Shown: positions 42,605-52,420, numbered from the stretch's first letter. The stretch: 64,000 nucleotides of DNA from Streptomyces roseolilacinus (GCF_014649335.1 NZ_BMSV01000003.1:434001-498000), one strand, 5' to 3'. Program-made: numbers and translations. The notes: generated by a model from the sequence alone, not told the origin.

Positions 42605-42770
42605 GGTCCGGCACGCGGGAGGCCCGGCACGTCGGGGGTCCGGTACGTCGGGGGGTCCGGCACGCCCGGGATCCGGTACGCCCGCGGCTCGGCACGTCCG
42701 CAGTCCGGCACGTCCCGCAGTCCAGCACGTCCGCAGTCCAGCACGTTCGGCAAGTCCGGCAGTTCCGTCA
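42605..42770. repeat. Degenerate 16-bp tandem repeat
   Basis: About ten units close to GGTCCGGCACGTCCGC, later AGTCCAGCACGTCCGC, run between the divergent LD-carboxypeptidase and ligase genes. They end about 40 nt before the ligase start, so they lie in its promoter or leader region. Confidence 0.65.
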
Positions 42771-42808
42771 GTTGTCCCCCGAGGATGCGATCGGAAAGGC
42801 GGGTTCTT

Positions 42809-43909
42809 TTGCGCAGTGTCGGAGTGGAGGAGGAACTCCTCCTCGTGGACCCGCGATCGGGGGAGCCGCGCGCTCTCTCCGAAGAGGTGCTGGCCGTCGC
42901 CGCCAGGCACCACCAGGGGCGGGCCCACGCGTTCACCAAGGAATTGCACGGCCAGCAGCTCGAGTTCGGGACGGAGCCCCGGACCGCCATGGGCGAGGTG
43001 GCCGCCGAGATCGAGCGGTGCCGCGCCGACGCCGCGCGGATCGCCGCCGAGGCGGGCGTCGCCGTCGTGGCGCTGGCGACCTCGCCGCTGCCCGCGGGGC
43101 CCGCCGTCAGCGAGGGCAGGCGCTACCGGTGGATCCGGGAGCACTACGGGCTGACGGCCCTGGAGCAGATCACCTGCGGCTGCCACGTCCACGTCTCGAT
43201 CGCGTCCGACGAGGAGGGCGTGGCCGTCCTCGACCGGATCAGGCCCTGGCTGCCGGTGCTGGTCGCGCTCAGCGCCAACTCCCCCTTCTGGCAGGGCAGG
43301 GACAGCGAGTACCACAGCTACCGCAGCCGGGTGTGGGGCCGCTGGCCGTCCGTGGGGCCCGCGGAGCTGTTCGGCTCCGCCGACCGCTACCACCGGCAGG
43401 TGCGCGAGCTGCTCGCCACGGGCGTCCTCCAGGACGAGGGGATGGTCTACTTCGACGCCCGGCTCTCCCGGCACTACCCGACCGTGGAGATCCGTGCCGC
43501 CGACGTCTGCCTGGACGCGTCGACGACCGTCCTCGTCGCGACGCTCGCCCGGGCCCTCGTCGACACGGCCGCCCGGCACTGGCGGGAGGGCCGGCCGCCC
43601 GGGGACCACGGGGTCGGGCTGCTGCGGGCCGCCTCCTGGCGGGCCGCCCGGTCCGGGCTGGACGGCGAGCTGGTCCACCCGGACACCATGCGGCCCGCCC
43701 CGGCCGGGCAGGTCGTCCAGGCGCTGTTCCGGCACGTCGAGGACGCCCTCGACGGGAACGGCGACCACGACCGCGCCCGCAAGGCCCTCGACGACCTGCT
43801 GGGCGGCGGCAACGGCGCCCGCGTCCAGCGCCGGCTGCTGCGGCGGCACGGCACGCTGCAGGCCGTCGTCGCGGAGTGCGTACGTCGTACGCAGGAGGAG
43901 GTGCGCTGA
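42809..43909 (+). CDS. Carboxylate-amine ligase, YbdK/GCS2 type (glutamate--cysteine ligase 2 family)
   Basis: The protein has 366 residues from TTG 42809; ATG 42785 would add eight. SVGVEEELLLVDP is the typical start. QITCGCHVHVSI and DARLSRHYPTVEIRAADVCLDA are the metal and nucleotide motifs of the GCS2 family. These enzymes can join glutamate and cysteine weakly, but Streptomyces uses mycothiol rather than glutathione, so the real substrate is unclear. The gene stands alone behind a minisatellite. Confidence 0.88.
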   Translation: MRSVGVEEELLLVDPRSGEPRALSEEVLAVAARHHQGRAHAFTKELHGQQLEFGTEPRTAMGEVAAEIERCRADAARIAAEAGVAVVALATSPLPAGPAVSEGRRYRWIREHYGLTALEQITCGCHVHVSIASDEEGVAVLDRIRPWLPVLVALSANSPFWQGRDSEYHSYRSRVWGRWPSVGPAELFGSADRYHRQVRELLATGVLQDEGMVYFDARLSRHYPTVEIRAADVCLDASTTVLVATLARALVDTAARHWREGRPPGDHGVGLLRAASWRAARSGLDGELVHPDTMRPAPAGQVVQALFRHVEDALDGNGDHDRARKALDDLLGGGNGARVQRRLLRRHGTLQAVVAECVRRTQEEVR

Positions 43910-44014
43910 CGGAGGGGGCGAGAGATACAAGATGAAACATCCTGGTTTGACCGCTTCGCGGCCGGGCAGACGCACCTGCGTGGGGGGAGCGACGACAGCC
44001 AGGGAGTAGGCACC

Positions 44015-44188
44015 ATGTCCGCGAAGCGGAAGGCGTCCACCAAGACCCAGCAGGTCAAGGGGACGGTCAAGGAGAACGTGGGCCGCGCGGTCGGGAACGA
44101 GAGCATGACCGCCGAGGGCCGTACCGAACGCATGAAGGCCGACCTGCGCGAAGCGGGCAAGAAGGCCAAGGACGCCTTCAAGCGCTGA
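44015..44188 (+). CDS. CsbD-like small stress protein
   Basis: The protein has 57 residues, a third of them Lys or Arg. QQVKGTVKENVGRAVGNESMTAEGRTERMKADL is the CsbD pattern. The family is induced by general stress; its role is unknown. The ATG follows GGGAG by about eight bases. It is monocistronic: a strong terminator begins 15 nt after the stop. Confidence 0.88.
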   Translation: MSAKRKASTKTQQVKGTVKENVGRAVGNESMTAEGRTERMKADLREAGKKAKDAFKR

Positions 44189-44202
44189 ACCGGCCGCCGG
44201 CC

Positions 44203-44240
44203 CGCGCCGCCCCCGCACGCCGCCGTGCGGGGGCGGCGCG
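44203..44240 (+). terminator. Strong intrinsic terminator after the CsbD-like gene
   Basis: A 16-bp perfect stem (44203-44218 with 44225-44240) encloses a 6-base loop. It is the strongest hairpin seen in the window. Confidence 0.75.
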
Positions 44241-44349
44241 CGTTCCGGGCCCGGCGCCCGTTTGCACCGCGCGCGGGTGCCGGGAAGTGTGACCTGGGCC
44301 AGGCTGGATACGCGGAGCAGGCGAAACCGCAGCCGACCGGGAGCCAGCC

Positions 44350-44910
44350 ATGGGAACCGAAGAGACGATGGGCGACGAGGTCTACCAGCCCGACCCCACC
44401 GACGATCGCGAGATCCGGGAGGACCACGGGGTCCTGGACGACGAGGACACCCTCTCGGACCGCGCCGCCAACCCGTACGACGAGGGCTACTCGCCCCCGG
44501 AGCGCCCCCTCGCCGCCGACGACGTCGGCACCACCGCCCGCGAGCAGCGCGAGGGCGAGTCCCTCGACGGGCGGCTGGCCCGGGAGGTCCCCGACCCCGC
44601 CCTGCGCACCGACGACGCCGAGGCGGCCCCCGACGGCATCGGCGACCTGCCCGGCGGCATGGGCGAGCCGTACGACGACCAGGTCGGCCGGGACCGGTCG
44701 GGCCGGCTGGTCGGCCCCGACGAGGGCGCCCGCACGGACACCGAGAAGGACGTCGTCGGCCGGGACGTGGGCATCGACGGCGGCGCCGCGTCCGCCGAGG
44801 AGGCCGCCGTCCACCTGGTGCCCGAGCCGAGCGAGGAAGGCGAGGGGGACCAGGGGTACGTGGGGGACACGGGGATCGGGGGAGACACCGGGGACGAGCG
44901 GAGCGGCTGA
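44350..44910 (+). CDS. DUF5709 acidic stress-associated protein
   Basis: The protein has 186 residues, very acidic and without hydrophobic segments. [30 protein letters not shown] and [19 protein letters not shown] match DUF5709. The family is common in actinomycetes, often near CsbD-like genes, and its function is unknown. It lies 50 nt before the aldehyde-oxidase operon on the same strand, so co-transcription is possible. Confidence 0.82.
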   Translation: MGTEETMGDEVYQPDPTDDREIREDHGVLDDEDTLSDRAANPYDEGYSPPERPLAADDVGTTAREQREGESLDGRLAREVPDPALRTDDAEAAPDGIGDLPGGMGEPYDDQVGRDRSGRLVGPDEGARTDTEKDVVGRDVGIDGGAASAEEAAVHLVPEPSEEGEGDQGYVGDTGIGGDTGDERSG

Positions 44911-44960
44911 CCGGCCCCCGGCACCCCACCCCACCGCACACCAGGAAGGGCCCCGCCCCC

Positions 44961-45518
44961 GTGCAGCCGACGACGCCCCCACCCCCGCCCGACGCGTACC
45001 ACTCCGAGGTCACCCTGCGGGTGAACGGAACGCCCCGCGCGCTCACCGTCGACCACCGCACCACCCTCCTCGACGCGCTGCGCGAGGGGCTGGGCCTCAC
45101 CGGCGCCAAGAAGGGGTGCGACCACGGCCAGTGCGGCGCCTGCACCGTCCTCGTCGACGGGCGCCGCGCCAACGCCTGCCTGCTCCTCGCGGTCGCCCTC
45201 GACGGCTGCGACATCACCACCGTCGAGGGCGTCGCCAAGGACGGCGGCGACCGGCTCCACCCGCTCCAGCAGGCGTTCCTCGACCGCGACGCCTTCCAGT
45301 GCGGCTACTGCACCCCCGGCCAGCTCTGCTCCGCCCTCGGCATGCTCGCCGAGGCTGCCGCCGGCCACCCCTCCCTGGCGACCGACCCGGACGCGCCGCC
45401 CGCCCAGGGCGCCGTCCCCCTCACCCCGGACGAGATCCGCGAGCGGATGAGCGGCAACCTCTGCCGCTGCGGCGCCTACCCCCACATCGTCCAGGCCGTC
45501 GAGGACGTGATCCGGTGA
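44961..45518 (+). CDS. PaoA/YagT-like 2Fe-2S subunit of an aldehyde oxidase
   Basis: The protein has 185 residues. [16 protein letters not shown] is the first 2Fe-2S cluster and QCGYCTPG with NLCRCGAYP the second. A 25-residue insert between the helical-cluster segments is rich in Ala/Pro. There is no twin-arginine signal, unlike periplasmic E. coli PaoA, so the enzyme is probably cytoplasmic. The stop overlaps the next GTG start by GTGA. Confidence 0.9.
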   Translation: MQPTTPPPPPDAYHSEVTLRVNGTPRALTVDHRTTLLDALREGLGLTGAKKGCDHGQCGACTVLVDGRRANACLLLAVALDGCDITTVEGVAKDGGDRLHPLQQAFLDRDAFQCGYCTPGQLCSALGMLAEAAAGHPSLATDPDAPPAQGAVPLTPDEIRERMSGNLCRCGAYPHIVQAVEDVIR

Positions 45519-46510
45519 GACCCTTCGCGTACGTCCGCGCCCGCACGGTCCAGGAGGCGACCGCCGCCCACGCCGCGCACCCCGGCGCCCGCTACCTCGC
45601 CGGCGGCACCAACCTCGTCGACCTCATGAAACTCGGCGTCGAGGCCCCCGAGACCCTCGTCGACGTCACGCGCCTGCCGCTCGACGCCGTCGAGGAACTC
45701 CCCGACGGCGGGCTGCGCGTCGGCGCCACCGTCCGCAACAGCGACCTCGCCGCGCACCCCCTCGTCCGCGACCGCTACGCCGCCGTGTCCCGCGCCCTCC
45801 TCTCCGGCGCCTCCGGCCAGCTCCGCAACACCGCCACCACCGGCGGCAACCTCCTCCAGCGCACCCGCTGCCCCTACTTCCAGGACCTCACCAAGCCCTG
45901 CAACAAGCGGGCCCCCGGCAGCGGCTGCGGCGCCCGCGACGGCGTCCACCGCGACCACGCGGTGCTCGGCCACTCGTACCTGTGCATCGCCACCCACCCC
46001 TCCGACCTGGCCGTCGCCCTCGCCGCCCTCGACGCCGAGGTGGAACTCCACGGCCCGGACGGCGAACGCACCGTGCCCGTCGCCGACTTCCACCGGCTGC
46101 CCGGCGACCACCCCGAACTGGACACCGTCATCCAGCCGGGGGAGCTGATCACCGCCGTCACCCTGCCCGCCGCCACCGCCGGGCTGCCCTCCGCGTACCG
46201 CAAGGCCCGCGACCGCGCCTCCTACGCCTTCGCCCTCGTCTCCGTCGCCGCCGTCCTCGACCTCGACGAGCACGGCGCCGTACGCCACCTGGGCCTGGCG
46301 TTCGGCGGGCTCGCGCACCGGCCCTGGCGGGCCCGCCGCGCCGAGGCCGCCCTCCTGGGTGCCACCCCCACCGCCGAGAACGTCGCCCGCGCCGTCGCCG
46401 CCGAACTGGACGCCGCCGAACCGCTCCGCGACAACGCCTACAAGGTCCCCCTCGCCCACCGGCTCGCCGGAGCCGTCATCGGCGGCCTCGCCGGCACCCA
46501 CCGCACCTGA
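45515..46510 (+). CDS. PaoB/YagS-like FAD subunit with 4Fe-4S cysteines
   Basis: The protein has 331 residues. [15 protein letters not shown] and the [14 protein letters not shown] loop bind FAD. The segment [24 protein letters not shown] with [11 protein letters not shown] gives the cysteines that hold the extra 4Fe-4S cluster of PaoB-type subunits; the purine-type FAD subunit at 33 kb lacks them. This separates the enzyme from xanthine dehydrogenase and points to aldehyde oxidation. Confidence 0.9.
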   Translation: MRPFAYVRARTVQEATAAHAAHPGARYLAGGTNLVDLMKLGVEAPETLVDVTRLPLDAVEELPDGGLRVGATVRNSDLAAHPLVRDRYAAVSRALLSGASGQLRNTATTGGNLLQRTRCPYFQDLTKPCNKRAPGSGCGARDGVHRDHAVLGHSYLCIATHPSDLAVALAALDAEVELHGPDGERTVPVADFHRLPGDHPELDTVIQPGELITAVTLPAATAGLPSAYRKARDRASYAFALVSVAAVLDLDEHGAVRHLGLAFGGLAHRPWRARRAEAALLGATPTAENVARAVAAELDAAEPLRDNAYKVPLAHRLAGAVIGGLAGTHRT

Positions 46511-46537
46511 CCGGAGAACCGGAGAACCGGAGCACCC

Positions 46538-48673
46538 ATGGCCGCCACCCCGCACACCCTCGGCACCCCCGCCGAGCGCATCGAGGGCCGGGACAAGGTC
46601 ACCGGCGCCGCCCGCTACGCCGCCGAGCACACCCCGCCCGGCTGCGCCCACGCCTGGCCCGTCCCCGCCGGTGTCACCTGCGGCCGCATCACCGGCGTCG
46701 ACACCTCCGCCGCCCTGGCCCAGCCCGGCGCCCTCGCCGTCCTCACCCCGTTCGACGCGCCCCGCTTCGCCGCCCCGCCCGACGACCCCGAGCTCGACGT
46801 GCTCCAGTACGACTCCGTCCCCCACCGCGGCTGGTACGTCGCCCTCGCCGTCGCCGACACCCTGGAGAACGCCCGCGCGGCGGCCGCCGCCGTCCGCGTC
46901 ACCTGCGCCGACCACGCCGACGAGCCCGAGCCGCACGACGTCGTCCTCGACGAGGACCACCCCGAGGCGTACACCCCGGAGAAGGCCAACGGCGGCTACC
47001 CCGCCCACCGCGAACGCGGCGACGCGGCCGCCGCGTTCGCCGCCGCCCCGGTGCGCGTCGACGTCTCCTACCGCGTGCCGCCGCTGCACAACCACCCCAT
47101 GGAGCCGCACTCCGCGACCGCCCACTTCGCCGGCGGCCGGCTCACCGTGTACGACTCCTGCCAGGGCGGCAACGCCGTCCGCACCGTCCTCGCCTCCCTG
47201 TTCGACCTCCCCGAGGACCGCGTCACCGTCGTCGCCGAACACGTCGGCGGCGGCTTCGGCAGCAAGGGCACCCCCCGCCCGCACGTCGTCCTCGCCGCGA
47301 TGGCCGCGATCCACACCGGCCGCCCCGTCAAACTGGCCCTGCCCCGCCGTCACCTGCCGTCCGTCACCGGGCACCGCGCCCCCACCCTGCACCGGCTGCG
47401 CCTCGGCGCCGAACCGGACGGCACCCTCGTCTCCGTCAGCCACGAGGTCACCACCCACACGTCCCGCATCACCGAGTTCGTCGAGCAGGCCGCCGTGCCG
47501 GCCCGCGTCATGTACGGGTCGCCGCACAGCCTCACCACCCACCGCGTCGTCCCCCTCGACGTGCCCAGCCCGTCCTGGATGCGCGCCCCCGGCGAGACCC
47601 CCGGCATGTACGCCCTGGAGTCCGCCGTGGACGAGCTCGCCGACGCCCTCGGCATGGACCCCGTCGACCTGCGCGTCCTCAACGACCCCGCCACGGAGCC
47701 GGACAGCGGCCGCCCCTTCAGCAGCCGCCACCTCGTCGAGTGCCTGCGCGAGGGCGCCCGCCGCTTCGGCTGGCACGACCGCGACCCGCGACCCGCCGCC
47801 CGCCGGGAGGGCCCCCTCCTGATCGGCTCCGGCGTCGCCGCCGCCACCTACCCCGCGTACGCGTCGCCGTGCGCCGCCGACGCCACCGCCCACCCCGACG
47901 GCACGTACACCGTCCGCGTCAACGCGACCGACATCGGCACCGGCGCCCGCACCGTCCTCGCCCAGATCGCCGCCGCCGCGCTCACCGCGCCCCTGGAGGC
48001 GGTGCGCATCCGGATCGGCAGCACCCGCCTCCCGCGCGCGCCGCTCGCCGGCGGCTCCTCCGGCACGGCCTCCTGGGGGTGGGCCGTCCACCGGGCGTGC
48101 ACCGCCCTGGCCGCCGCCGTCGCCGGGCACGACGGGCCGCTGCCCGGCGGGGGGCTGACGGTCACCGCCGACACGACCGACGAGGTCCGCCGCACACCCC
48201 CGTACGCGCGGCACGCCTTCGGCGCCCAGTTCGCCGAGGTGCAGGTCGACACGGTCACCGGCGAGGTGCGCGTCCGGCGCATGCTGGGCGTCTTCGCCGC
48301 CGGGCGCATCCTCAACCCGCGCACCGCCCGCTCCCAGCTGATCGGCGGCATGATCATGGGCCTGGGGATGGCGCTGACCGAGCACAGCACCATGGACGCC
48401 GCGCACGGCGACTTCACCGAGAGCGACCTCGCCTCCTACCACGTCCCCGCCCACGCCGACGTGCGCGCCGTCGAGGCCCACTGGGTCGAGGAGGACGACG
48501 GCCTCCTCAACCCGATGGGCAGCAAGGGCATCGGCGAGATCGGCACCGTCGGCGCGGCCGCCGCCGTCGGCAACGCCGTCCACCACGCCACGGGCGTCCG
48601 CTTCCGCGAACTGCCCCTCACCCCCGACCGGGTGCTCCCCGCGCTCCGCCCCGAGGAGGAGCCCGCCCTCTGA
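46538..48673 (+). CDS. PaoC/YagR-like molybdenum subunit of an aldehyde oxidase
   Basis: The protein has 711 residues, about 100 shorter than the xanthine dehydrogenase subunit, as is usual for PaoC. HVGGGFGSKGTPRPH is the molybdopterin loop, WMRAPGETPGMYALE the substrate arginine region, and MGSKGIGEIGTVGAA carries the catalytic glutamate. In PaoABC this subunit oxidises aromatic aldehydes to acids. No XdhC-type or MocA-type helper follows, so cofactor maturation may rely on the protein at 38.8 kb. Confidence 0.9.
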   Translation: MAATPHTLGTPAERIEGRDKVTGAARYAAEHTPPGCAHAWPVPAGVTCGRITGVDTSAALAQPGALAVLTPFDAPRFAAPPDDPELDVLQYDSVPHRGWYVALAVADTLENARAAAAAVRVTCADHADEPEPHDVVLDEDHPEAYTPEKANGGYPAHRERGDAAAAFAAAPVRVDVSYRVPPLHNHPMEPHSATAHFAGGRLTVYDSCQGGNAVRTVLASLFDLPEDRVTVVAEHVGGGFGSKGTPRPHVVLAAMAAIHTGRPVKLALPRRHLPSVTGHRAPTLHRLRLGAEPDGTLVSVSHEVTTHTSRITEFVEQAAVPARVMYGSPHSLTTHRVVPLDVPSPSWMRAPGETPGMYALESAVDELADALGMDPVDLRVLNDPATEPDSGRPFSSRHLVECLREGARRFGWHDRDPRPAARREGPLLIGSGVAAATYPAYASPCAADATAHPDGTYTVRVNATDIGTGARTVLAQIAAAALTAPLEAVRIRIGSTRLPRAPLAGGSSGTASWGWAVHRACTALAAAVAGHDGPLPGGGLTVTADTTDEVRRTPPYARHAFGAQFAEVQVDTVTGEVRVRRMLGVFAAGRILNPRTARSQLIGGMIMGLGMALTEHSTMDAAHGDFTESDLASYHVPAHADVRAVEAHWVEEDDGLLNPMGSKGIGEIGTVGAAAAVGNAVHHATGVRFRELPLTPDRVLPALRPEEEPAL

Positions 48674-48813
48674 ACGCGCCCGCGCCGGGGCGGCCCCTCG
48701 CGGGACGCCGGGGAGCGCCCGGGCCGGTGCGGCCCCCCGCACGCCCGCGCCGGGGCGGGGGGCACAATGGGGCGCGTCGTCCCGCCCCCGCACCCGCCGA
48801 AGCGAGCACCGCC

Positions 48814-49731
48814 GTGGCCCTCACCTTCCAGCCCGTCCTCGACCGGATCGCGGCCGACATGGCCGCCCGACCGGGCCGGGGCCGGCCGGCGGACTACATC
48901 CCCGCGCTCGCCCAGGCCGACACCCGCCGCTTCGGCATGGCCGTCGCGGAGCTCGACGGCACGGTCTACGGGGTGGGGGACTGGCGGCAGCCGTTCTCCG
49001 CGCAGTCCATCACCAAGGCGTTCACCCTCGCCCTCGCCCTCTCCCTGGAGGGCGAGGCGCTGTGGGAGCACGTGGGGCGCGAGCCGTCCGGCAACCCGTT
49101 CAACTCGCTCGTCCAGCTGGAGTACGAGAACGGCATCCCCCGCAACCCGTTCGTCAACGCGGGCGCCCTCGTCGTCACCGACCGGCTGCACACCCTGACC
49201 GGCGACGCGTCCGGCGCGCTCCGCGCGTTCCTGCGCGCCGAGAGCGGCAACGCGGGGCTGGACTTCGACGGGGAGGTGGCCGCCTCCGAGGCCGCGCACG
49301 GCGACCGCAACGCCGCCCTGGCGTACTTCATGGCCTCCTACGGCAACGTCGGCAACCCCGTCCCGGACCTCCTGGAGCAGTACTTCCGCCAGTGCTCCCT
49401 GGAGGCGTCGTGCGCGGACCTCGCCCTCGCCGCCGGGTTCCTGGCCCGGCACGGCGTCCGCGCCGACGGCTCGTCGCTGCTCACCCGCAGCCAGGCCAAG
49501 CAGGTCAACGCCGTGATGCTGACCTGCGGCACGTACGACGCGGCCGGCGACTTCGCGTACCGGGTCGGGCTGCCCGGCAAGAGCGGCGTGGGGGGCGGCA
49601 TCGTCGCCGTCGTCCCCGGCCGCTGCACGCTGTGCGTGTGGAGCCCGGGACTGGACGAGCGCGGCAACTCCGTCGCCGGGGTCGCCGCGCTCGACCGCTT
49701 CACGACCCTGACGGGCCTGTCCGTGTTCTGA
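48814..49731 (+). CDS. glsA: Glutaminase A
   Basis: The protein has 305 residues, the normal length. The serine-lysine pair S65-x-x-K68 in FSAQSITKAF is the catalytic dyad of the beta-lactamase-like glutaminases. NPFNSLVQLEYENGIPRNPFVNAGALV and GLPGKSGVGGGIVAVVPG complete the active site. It converts glutamine to glutamate and ammonia. GTG 48814 gives the family N-terminus. Its 3' end overlaps the converging MMPL gene by 32 bases. Confidence 0.92.
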   Translation: MALTFQPVLDRIAADMAARPGRGRPADYIPALAQADTRRFGMAVAELDGTVYGVGDWRQPFSAQSITKAFTLALALSLEGEALWEHVGREPSGNPFNSLVQLEYENGIPRNPFVNAGALVVTDRLHTLTGDASGALRAFLRAESGNAGLDFDGEVAASEAAHGDRNAALAYFMASYGNVGNPVPDLLEQYFRQCSLEASCADLALAAGFLARHGVRADGSSLLTRSQAKQVNAVMLTCGTYDAAGDFAYRVGLPGKSGVGGGIVAVVPGRCTLCVWSPGLDERGNSVAGVAALDRFTTLTGLSVF

Positions 49732-51790
49732 GCGCGCCGGGCCACCAGGACACCGGCCCGATGTCCCGCACCAGCGCCGGCACGAGCAGCGACCGGACGA
49801 CCAGGGTGTCGAGGAGCACGCCGAAGGCGACGATGAACGCGATCTGCAACAGGAACGCCAGCGGGATCACCGCGAGCGCGGCGAAGGTCGCCGCGAGCAC
49901 CACGCCCGCCGACGTGATGACCCCGCCGGTCGCGGTGAGCCCGCGCAGCACGCCCTGCCGCGTGCCGTGGTGGAGCGTCTCCTCCCGGACCCGCGACATC
50001 AGGAAGATGTTGTAGTCGACGCCGAGCGCGACCAGGAACACGAACCCGTACAGCGGGACCGAGGCGTCCGTGCCGCTGAAGCCGAGCAGCTGCTCGAAGA
50101 CCAGCGCCGAGACGCCCAGGGTGGCCAGGAAGTTCAGCCCGACCGTCGCCACCAGCAGCACCGGCAGGAGCAGCGAGCGCAGCAGCCCCACCAGGATCAG
50201 CAGGATGATCACGAGGACGACGGGGACGATGACGGCGCGGTCCCGCTCGGCGGTGCGCTGGGTGTCGTACTGCTGCGCCGTGTAGCCGCCCACCAGGGCG
50301 TGCGCGTCCGGTACGGCGTGGACGGCGGTCCGCAGCCGGGCCAGCGCCGCCTTCGCGGCGTCGCTGTCGGGCGCGGCCTCCAGGGTGGCGTTGAGCTGGA
50401 CCCGTCCCCCGACGACCAGGGGCCGGCCGCCGGGCCGGCCGCCCGCGGCGACCGGTACGACCGAGTCGACGCCCTCGGTGCCCTCGGCCGCCTCGGTCAC
50501 CGCGGGCAGCGCACCGGCGTCCGCCACGATGACGGCGGGGTTGCCCGAGCCGCCGGGGAAGTGCTCGGCGAGCACCTTCCCCGCGGTGACGGACGGCGCG
50601 TCGTCGACGAAGATCTCGTCCAGGGGCACGCCCTTCGCGGTGAGCGTCGGCGAGAACGCCGCGCACGCCAGCAGCACGGCGAGCGTCCCCGCCCACACCT
50701 TGCGCGGGGCGCGGTCGACGAGGGCGGCCACCCTCCTCCACACGCCGTGCCCGGCGCCCGAGGCGGACGGCTTCGGGGTGGCCGGCCAGTACGCCGACCG
50801 GCCCAGCAGCACCAGTACGGCGGGCAGGAAGGTCAGCGAGCCCAGGACGGCGCAGACGATGCCGATGGCCCCGACCGGTCCCAGCGCCCGGTTGTTGGTC
50901 AGGTCGCTGAGCAGCAGGGCGAGCAGCCCCAGGGCGACCGTGGCGGCGCTCGCCCCGATCGGCCCGTACGACTGGCGGACCGCCGCGCGCATCGCGGTGC
51001 GGCGGTCCTCGTGCAGGACCAGCTCCTCCCGGAACCGGGCGGCCAGCAGCAGCGCGTAGTCGGTGGCGGCCCCGATGACCAGGATGAACAGGATGCCCTG
51101 CACCTGGCCGTCGACCCGCACCACGTCCGCGTCGGCCAGGAAGTACACCACCGCGCACGCCAGGGCCAGGGCGAACACCGCGCACAGGATGACCACGAGC
51201 GGCAGCAGCACGCTCCGGTACACCAGCAGCAGGATCAGCAGCACGGCCGCGAGGGCGACGCCCAGCAGCAGCCCGTCGATCCCGGCGAACGCGTCACTCA
51301 GGTCCGCCTGGGTCGCCGCGGGGCCGGCCAGCAGGCTCCGGGTGCCGGGCACCTCGTCGGCGGCGGCCCGGACCCGGTCGAGGACGGCGGGCAGCTCGTC
51401 CTCCAGGTCGGGGGCGAGCCGGAGCGCGCCCTGCAGCGCCTCGCCGTCCTCGGACGGCAGCGCGGGGGAGGGGGTGCCGACCACGCCGGGCGCGCCGGCC
51501 AGGGAGGCGAGCGCCCGCGACGCGGCCTGCCGCCCGGCCGGGTCCAGGGGGCCGCCGCCGTCCGCGGTCCACACCACGATCAGGGGCAGCGACTCCTCCT
51601 GGCGGAAGGCCCGCTGGGCCTCCAGGACGCGGGTCGACTCGGCGTCCTCGGGGAGGAACGCCGCCTGGTCGTTGGTGGCGACCTCGCCCAGTTTGCCGGC
51701 GTACGGGCCGAGACCGCCTCCGACGGCCAGCCAGACGGCGATGAGCAGGGCGGGCAAGAGCCGCCGGGCGACGACCGGGAAGGCGGACAT
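49700..51790 (-). CDS. MMPL/RND-family membrane exporter
   Basis: The protein has 696 residues, with 11-12 hydrophobic segments in two repeats of 1+5 and two large external loops. The RND signature of the family appears twice as acidic residues in membrane helices (IGAATDYALLLAARFREE; FLVALGVDYNIFLMSRVREE). Homologues export lipids, pigments or drugs using the proton gradient. A MarR gene lies upstream on the same strand with a palindromic operator between them, which suggests ligand-induced efflux. Confidence 0.9.
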   Translation of the reverse strand: MSAFPVVARRLLPALLIAVWLAVGGGLGPYAGKLGEVATNDQAAFLPEDAESTRVLEAQRAFRQEESLPLIVVWTADGGGPLDPAGRQAASRALASLAGAPGVVGTPSPALPSEDGEALQGALRLAPDLEDELPAVLDRVRAAADEVPGTRSLLAGPAATQADLSDAFAGIDGLLLGVALAAVLLILLLVYRSVLLPLVVILCAVFALALACAVVYFLADADVVRVDGQVQGILFILVIGAATDYALLLAARFREELVLHEDRRTAMRAAVRQSYGPIGASAATVALGLLALLLSDLTNNRALGPVGAIGIVCAVLGSLTFLPAVLVLLGRSAYWPATPKPSASGAGHGVWRRVAALVDRAPRKVWAGTLAVLLACAAFSPTLTAKGVPLDEIFVDDAPSVTAGKVLAEHFPGGSGNPAVIVADAGALPAVTEAAEGTEGVDSVVPVAAGGRPGGRPLVVGGRVQLNATLEAAPDSDAAKAALARLRTAVHAVPDAHALVGGYTAQQYDTQRTAERDRAVIVPVVLVIILLILVGLLRSLLLPVLLVATVGLNFLATLGVSALVFEQLLGFSGTDASVPLYGFVFLVALGVDYNIFLMSRVREETLHHGTRQGVLRGLTATGGVITSAGVVLAATFAALAVIPLAFLLQIAFIVAFGVLLDTLVVRSLLVPALVRDIGPVSWWPGALRTRTGPSGS

Positions 51791-51842
51791 GGTTCTCCTG
51801 CGGAAAGGGGGCGGGGATCCGGCTACTGTCTCAACGGAAAAC

Positions 51843-51861
51843 TATCTTAATGATTGAGATA
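51843..51861. promoter_or_regulatory. MarR-type operator before the MMPL exporter
   Basis: TATCTTAATGATTGAGATA is a near-perfect 19-bp palindrome (TATCT and AGATA ends). It is strikingly AT-rich in this genome. It lies 53-71 bases before the exporter start, in the gap after the MarR gene. Confidence 0.75.
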
Positions 51862-51899
51862 CAAGGGCGCCGGGGGGCCCGGTACCCCGAAAGCACCGT

Positions 51900-52412
51900 C
51901 TACCGCCGCGGCGGGCTCTCCAAACCCAGCTCCTCGTTCAGCGCCGTCAGGAACCGCAGCACCACCTGGAGCTCCTCCGGCGAGAACCGCGCGGTGGCGC
52001 CCTCGGCCGCCGCCGCCAGAGGACGGAAGAACGCGCGCGCGGCCGCCCGCGCCCCCGGCTCGTAGTGCAGGTGGACCACCCGCCGGTCGGTGCTCTCACG
52101 GGACCTGCGGATGTGCCCGGCGCGCTCCAGCCGGTCCACGCACGCGGTCACCGCCCCCGAGGTCAGCCCCAGGTGCTCGCGCAGCCGCCCCGGCGTCATG
52201 GGCCCCTCGGAGTCAAGGATCGCGGCCAGCGCCTGCACGTCCGTCGGGTGCAGGCCCTGGCTCGCCGCGAAGCCGTGCACCAGCCGGTTCACCTCGCCGT
52301 TCATCCGGCGCAGCTGCACGGCGAACGCCTGGAGGTCCGCCGGGGGCAACCGCTCACCCCCCGTCCCCTCGCCCGTTCCCGCGCCCGTCCCGTCGTCGTC
52401 CCTGGTCACCAC
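51900..52412 (-). CDS. MarR-family transcriptional regulator
   Basis: The protein has 170 residues. HPTDVQALAAILDSEGPMTPGRLREHLGLTSGAVTACVDRLERAGHIRR with STDRRVVHLHYEPGARA is the MarR winged helix and wing. Two consecutive GTG codons (52412, 52409) can start it. A TATAGG hexamer 9-14 bases upstream implies a nearly leaderless transcript. It should repress the exporter, and perhaps itself, until a ligand binds. Confidence 0.9.
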   Translation of the reverse strand: MVTRDDDGTGAGTGEGTGGERLPPADLQAFAVQLRRMNGEVNRLVHGFAASQGLHPTDVQALAAILDSEGPMTPGRLREHLGLTSGAVTACVDRLERAGHIRRSRESTDRRVVHLHYEPGARAAARAFFRPLAAAAEGATARFSPEELQVVLRFLTALNEELGLESPPRR

Positions 52413-52420
52413 CTGGTCAG

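Noticed and set aside
37318..45238. Very long minus-strand open frames (over 1100 and 1800 codons) opposite the purine, cellulase and ligase genes
   Set aside because: They are antisense to genes with clear domain matches and have Arg/Gly/Pro-rich, low-quality composition. Such frames are common in high-GC DNA.
51843..51861. Reading this AT-rich palindrome as another Zur box
   Set aside because: Its arms are TATCT/AGATA rather than the TGAAAAT core, and it sits exactly between a MarR gene and its likely target.
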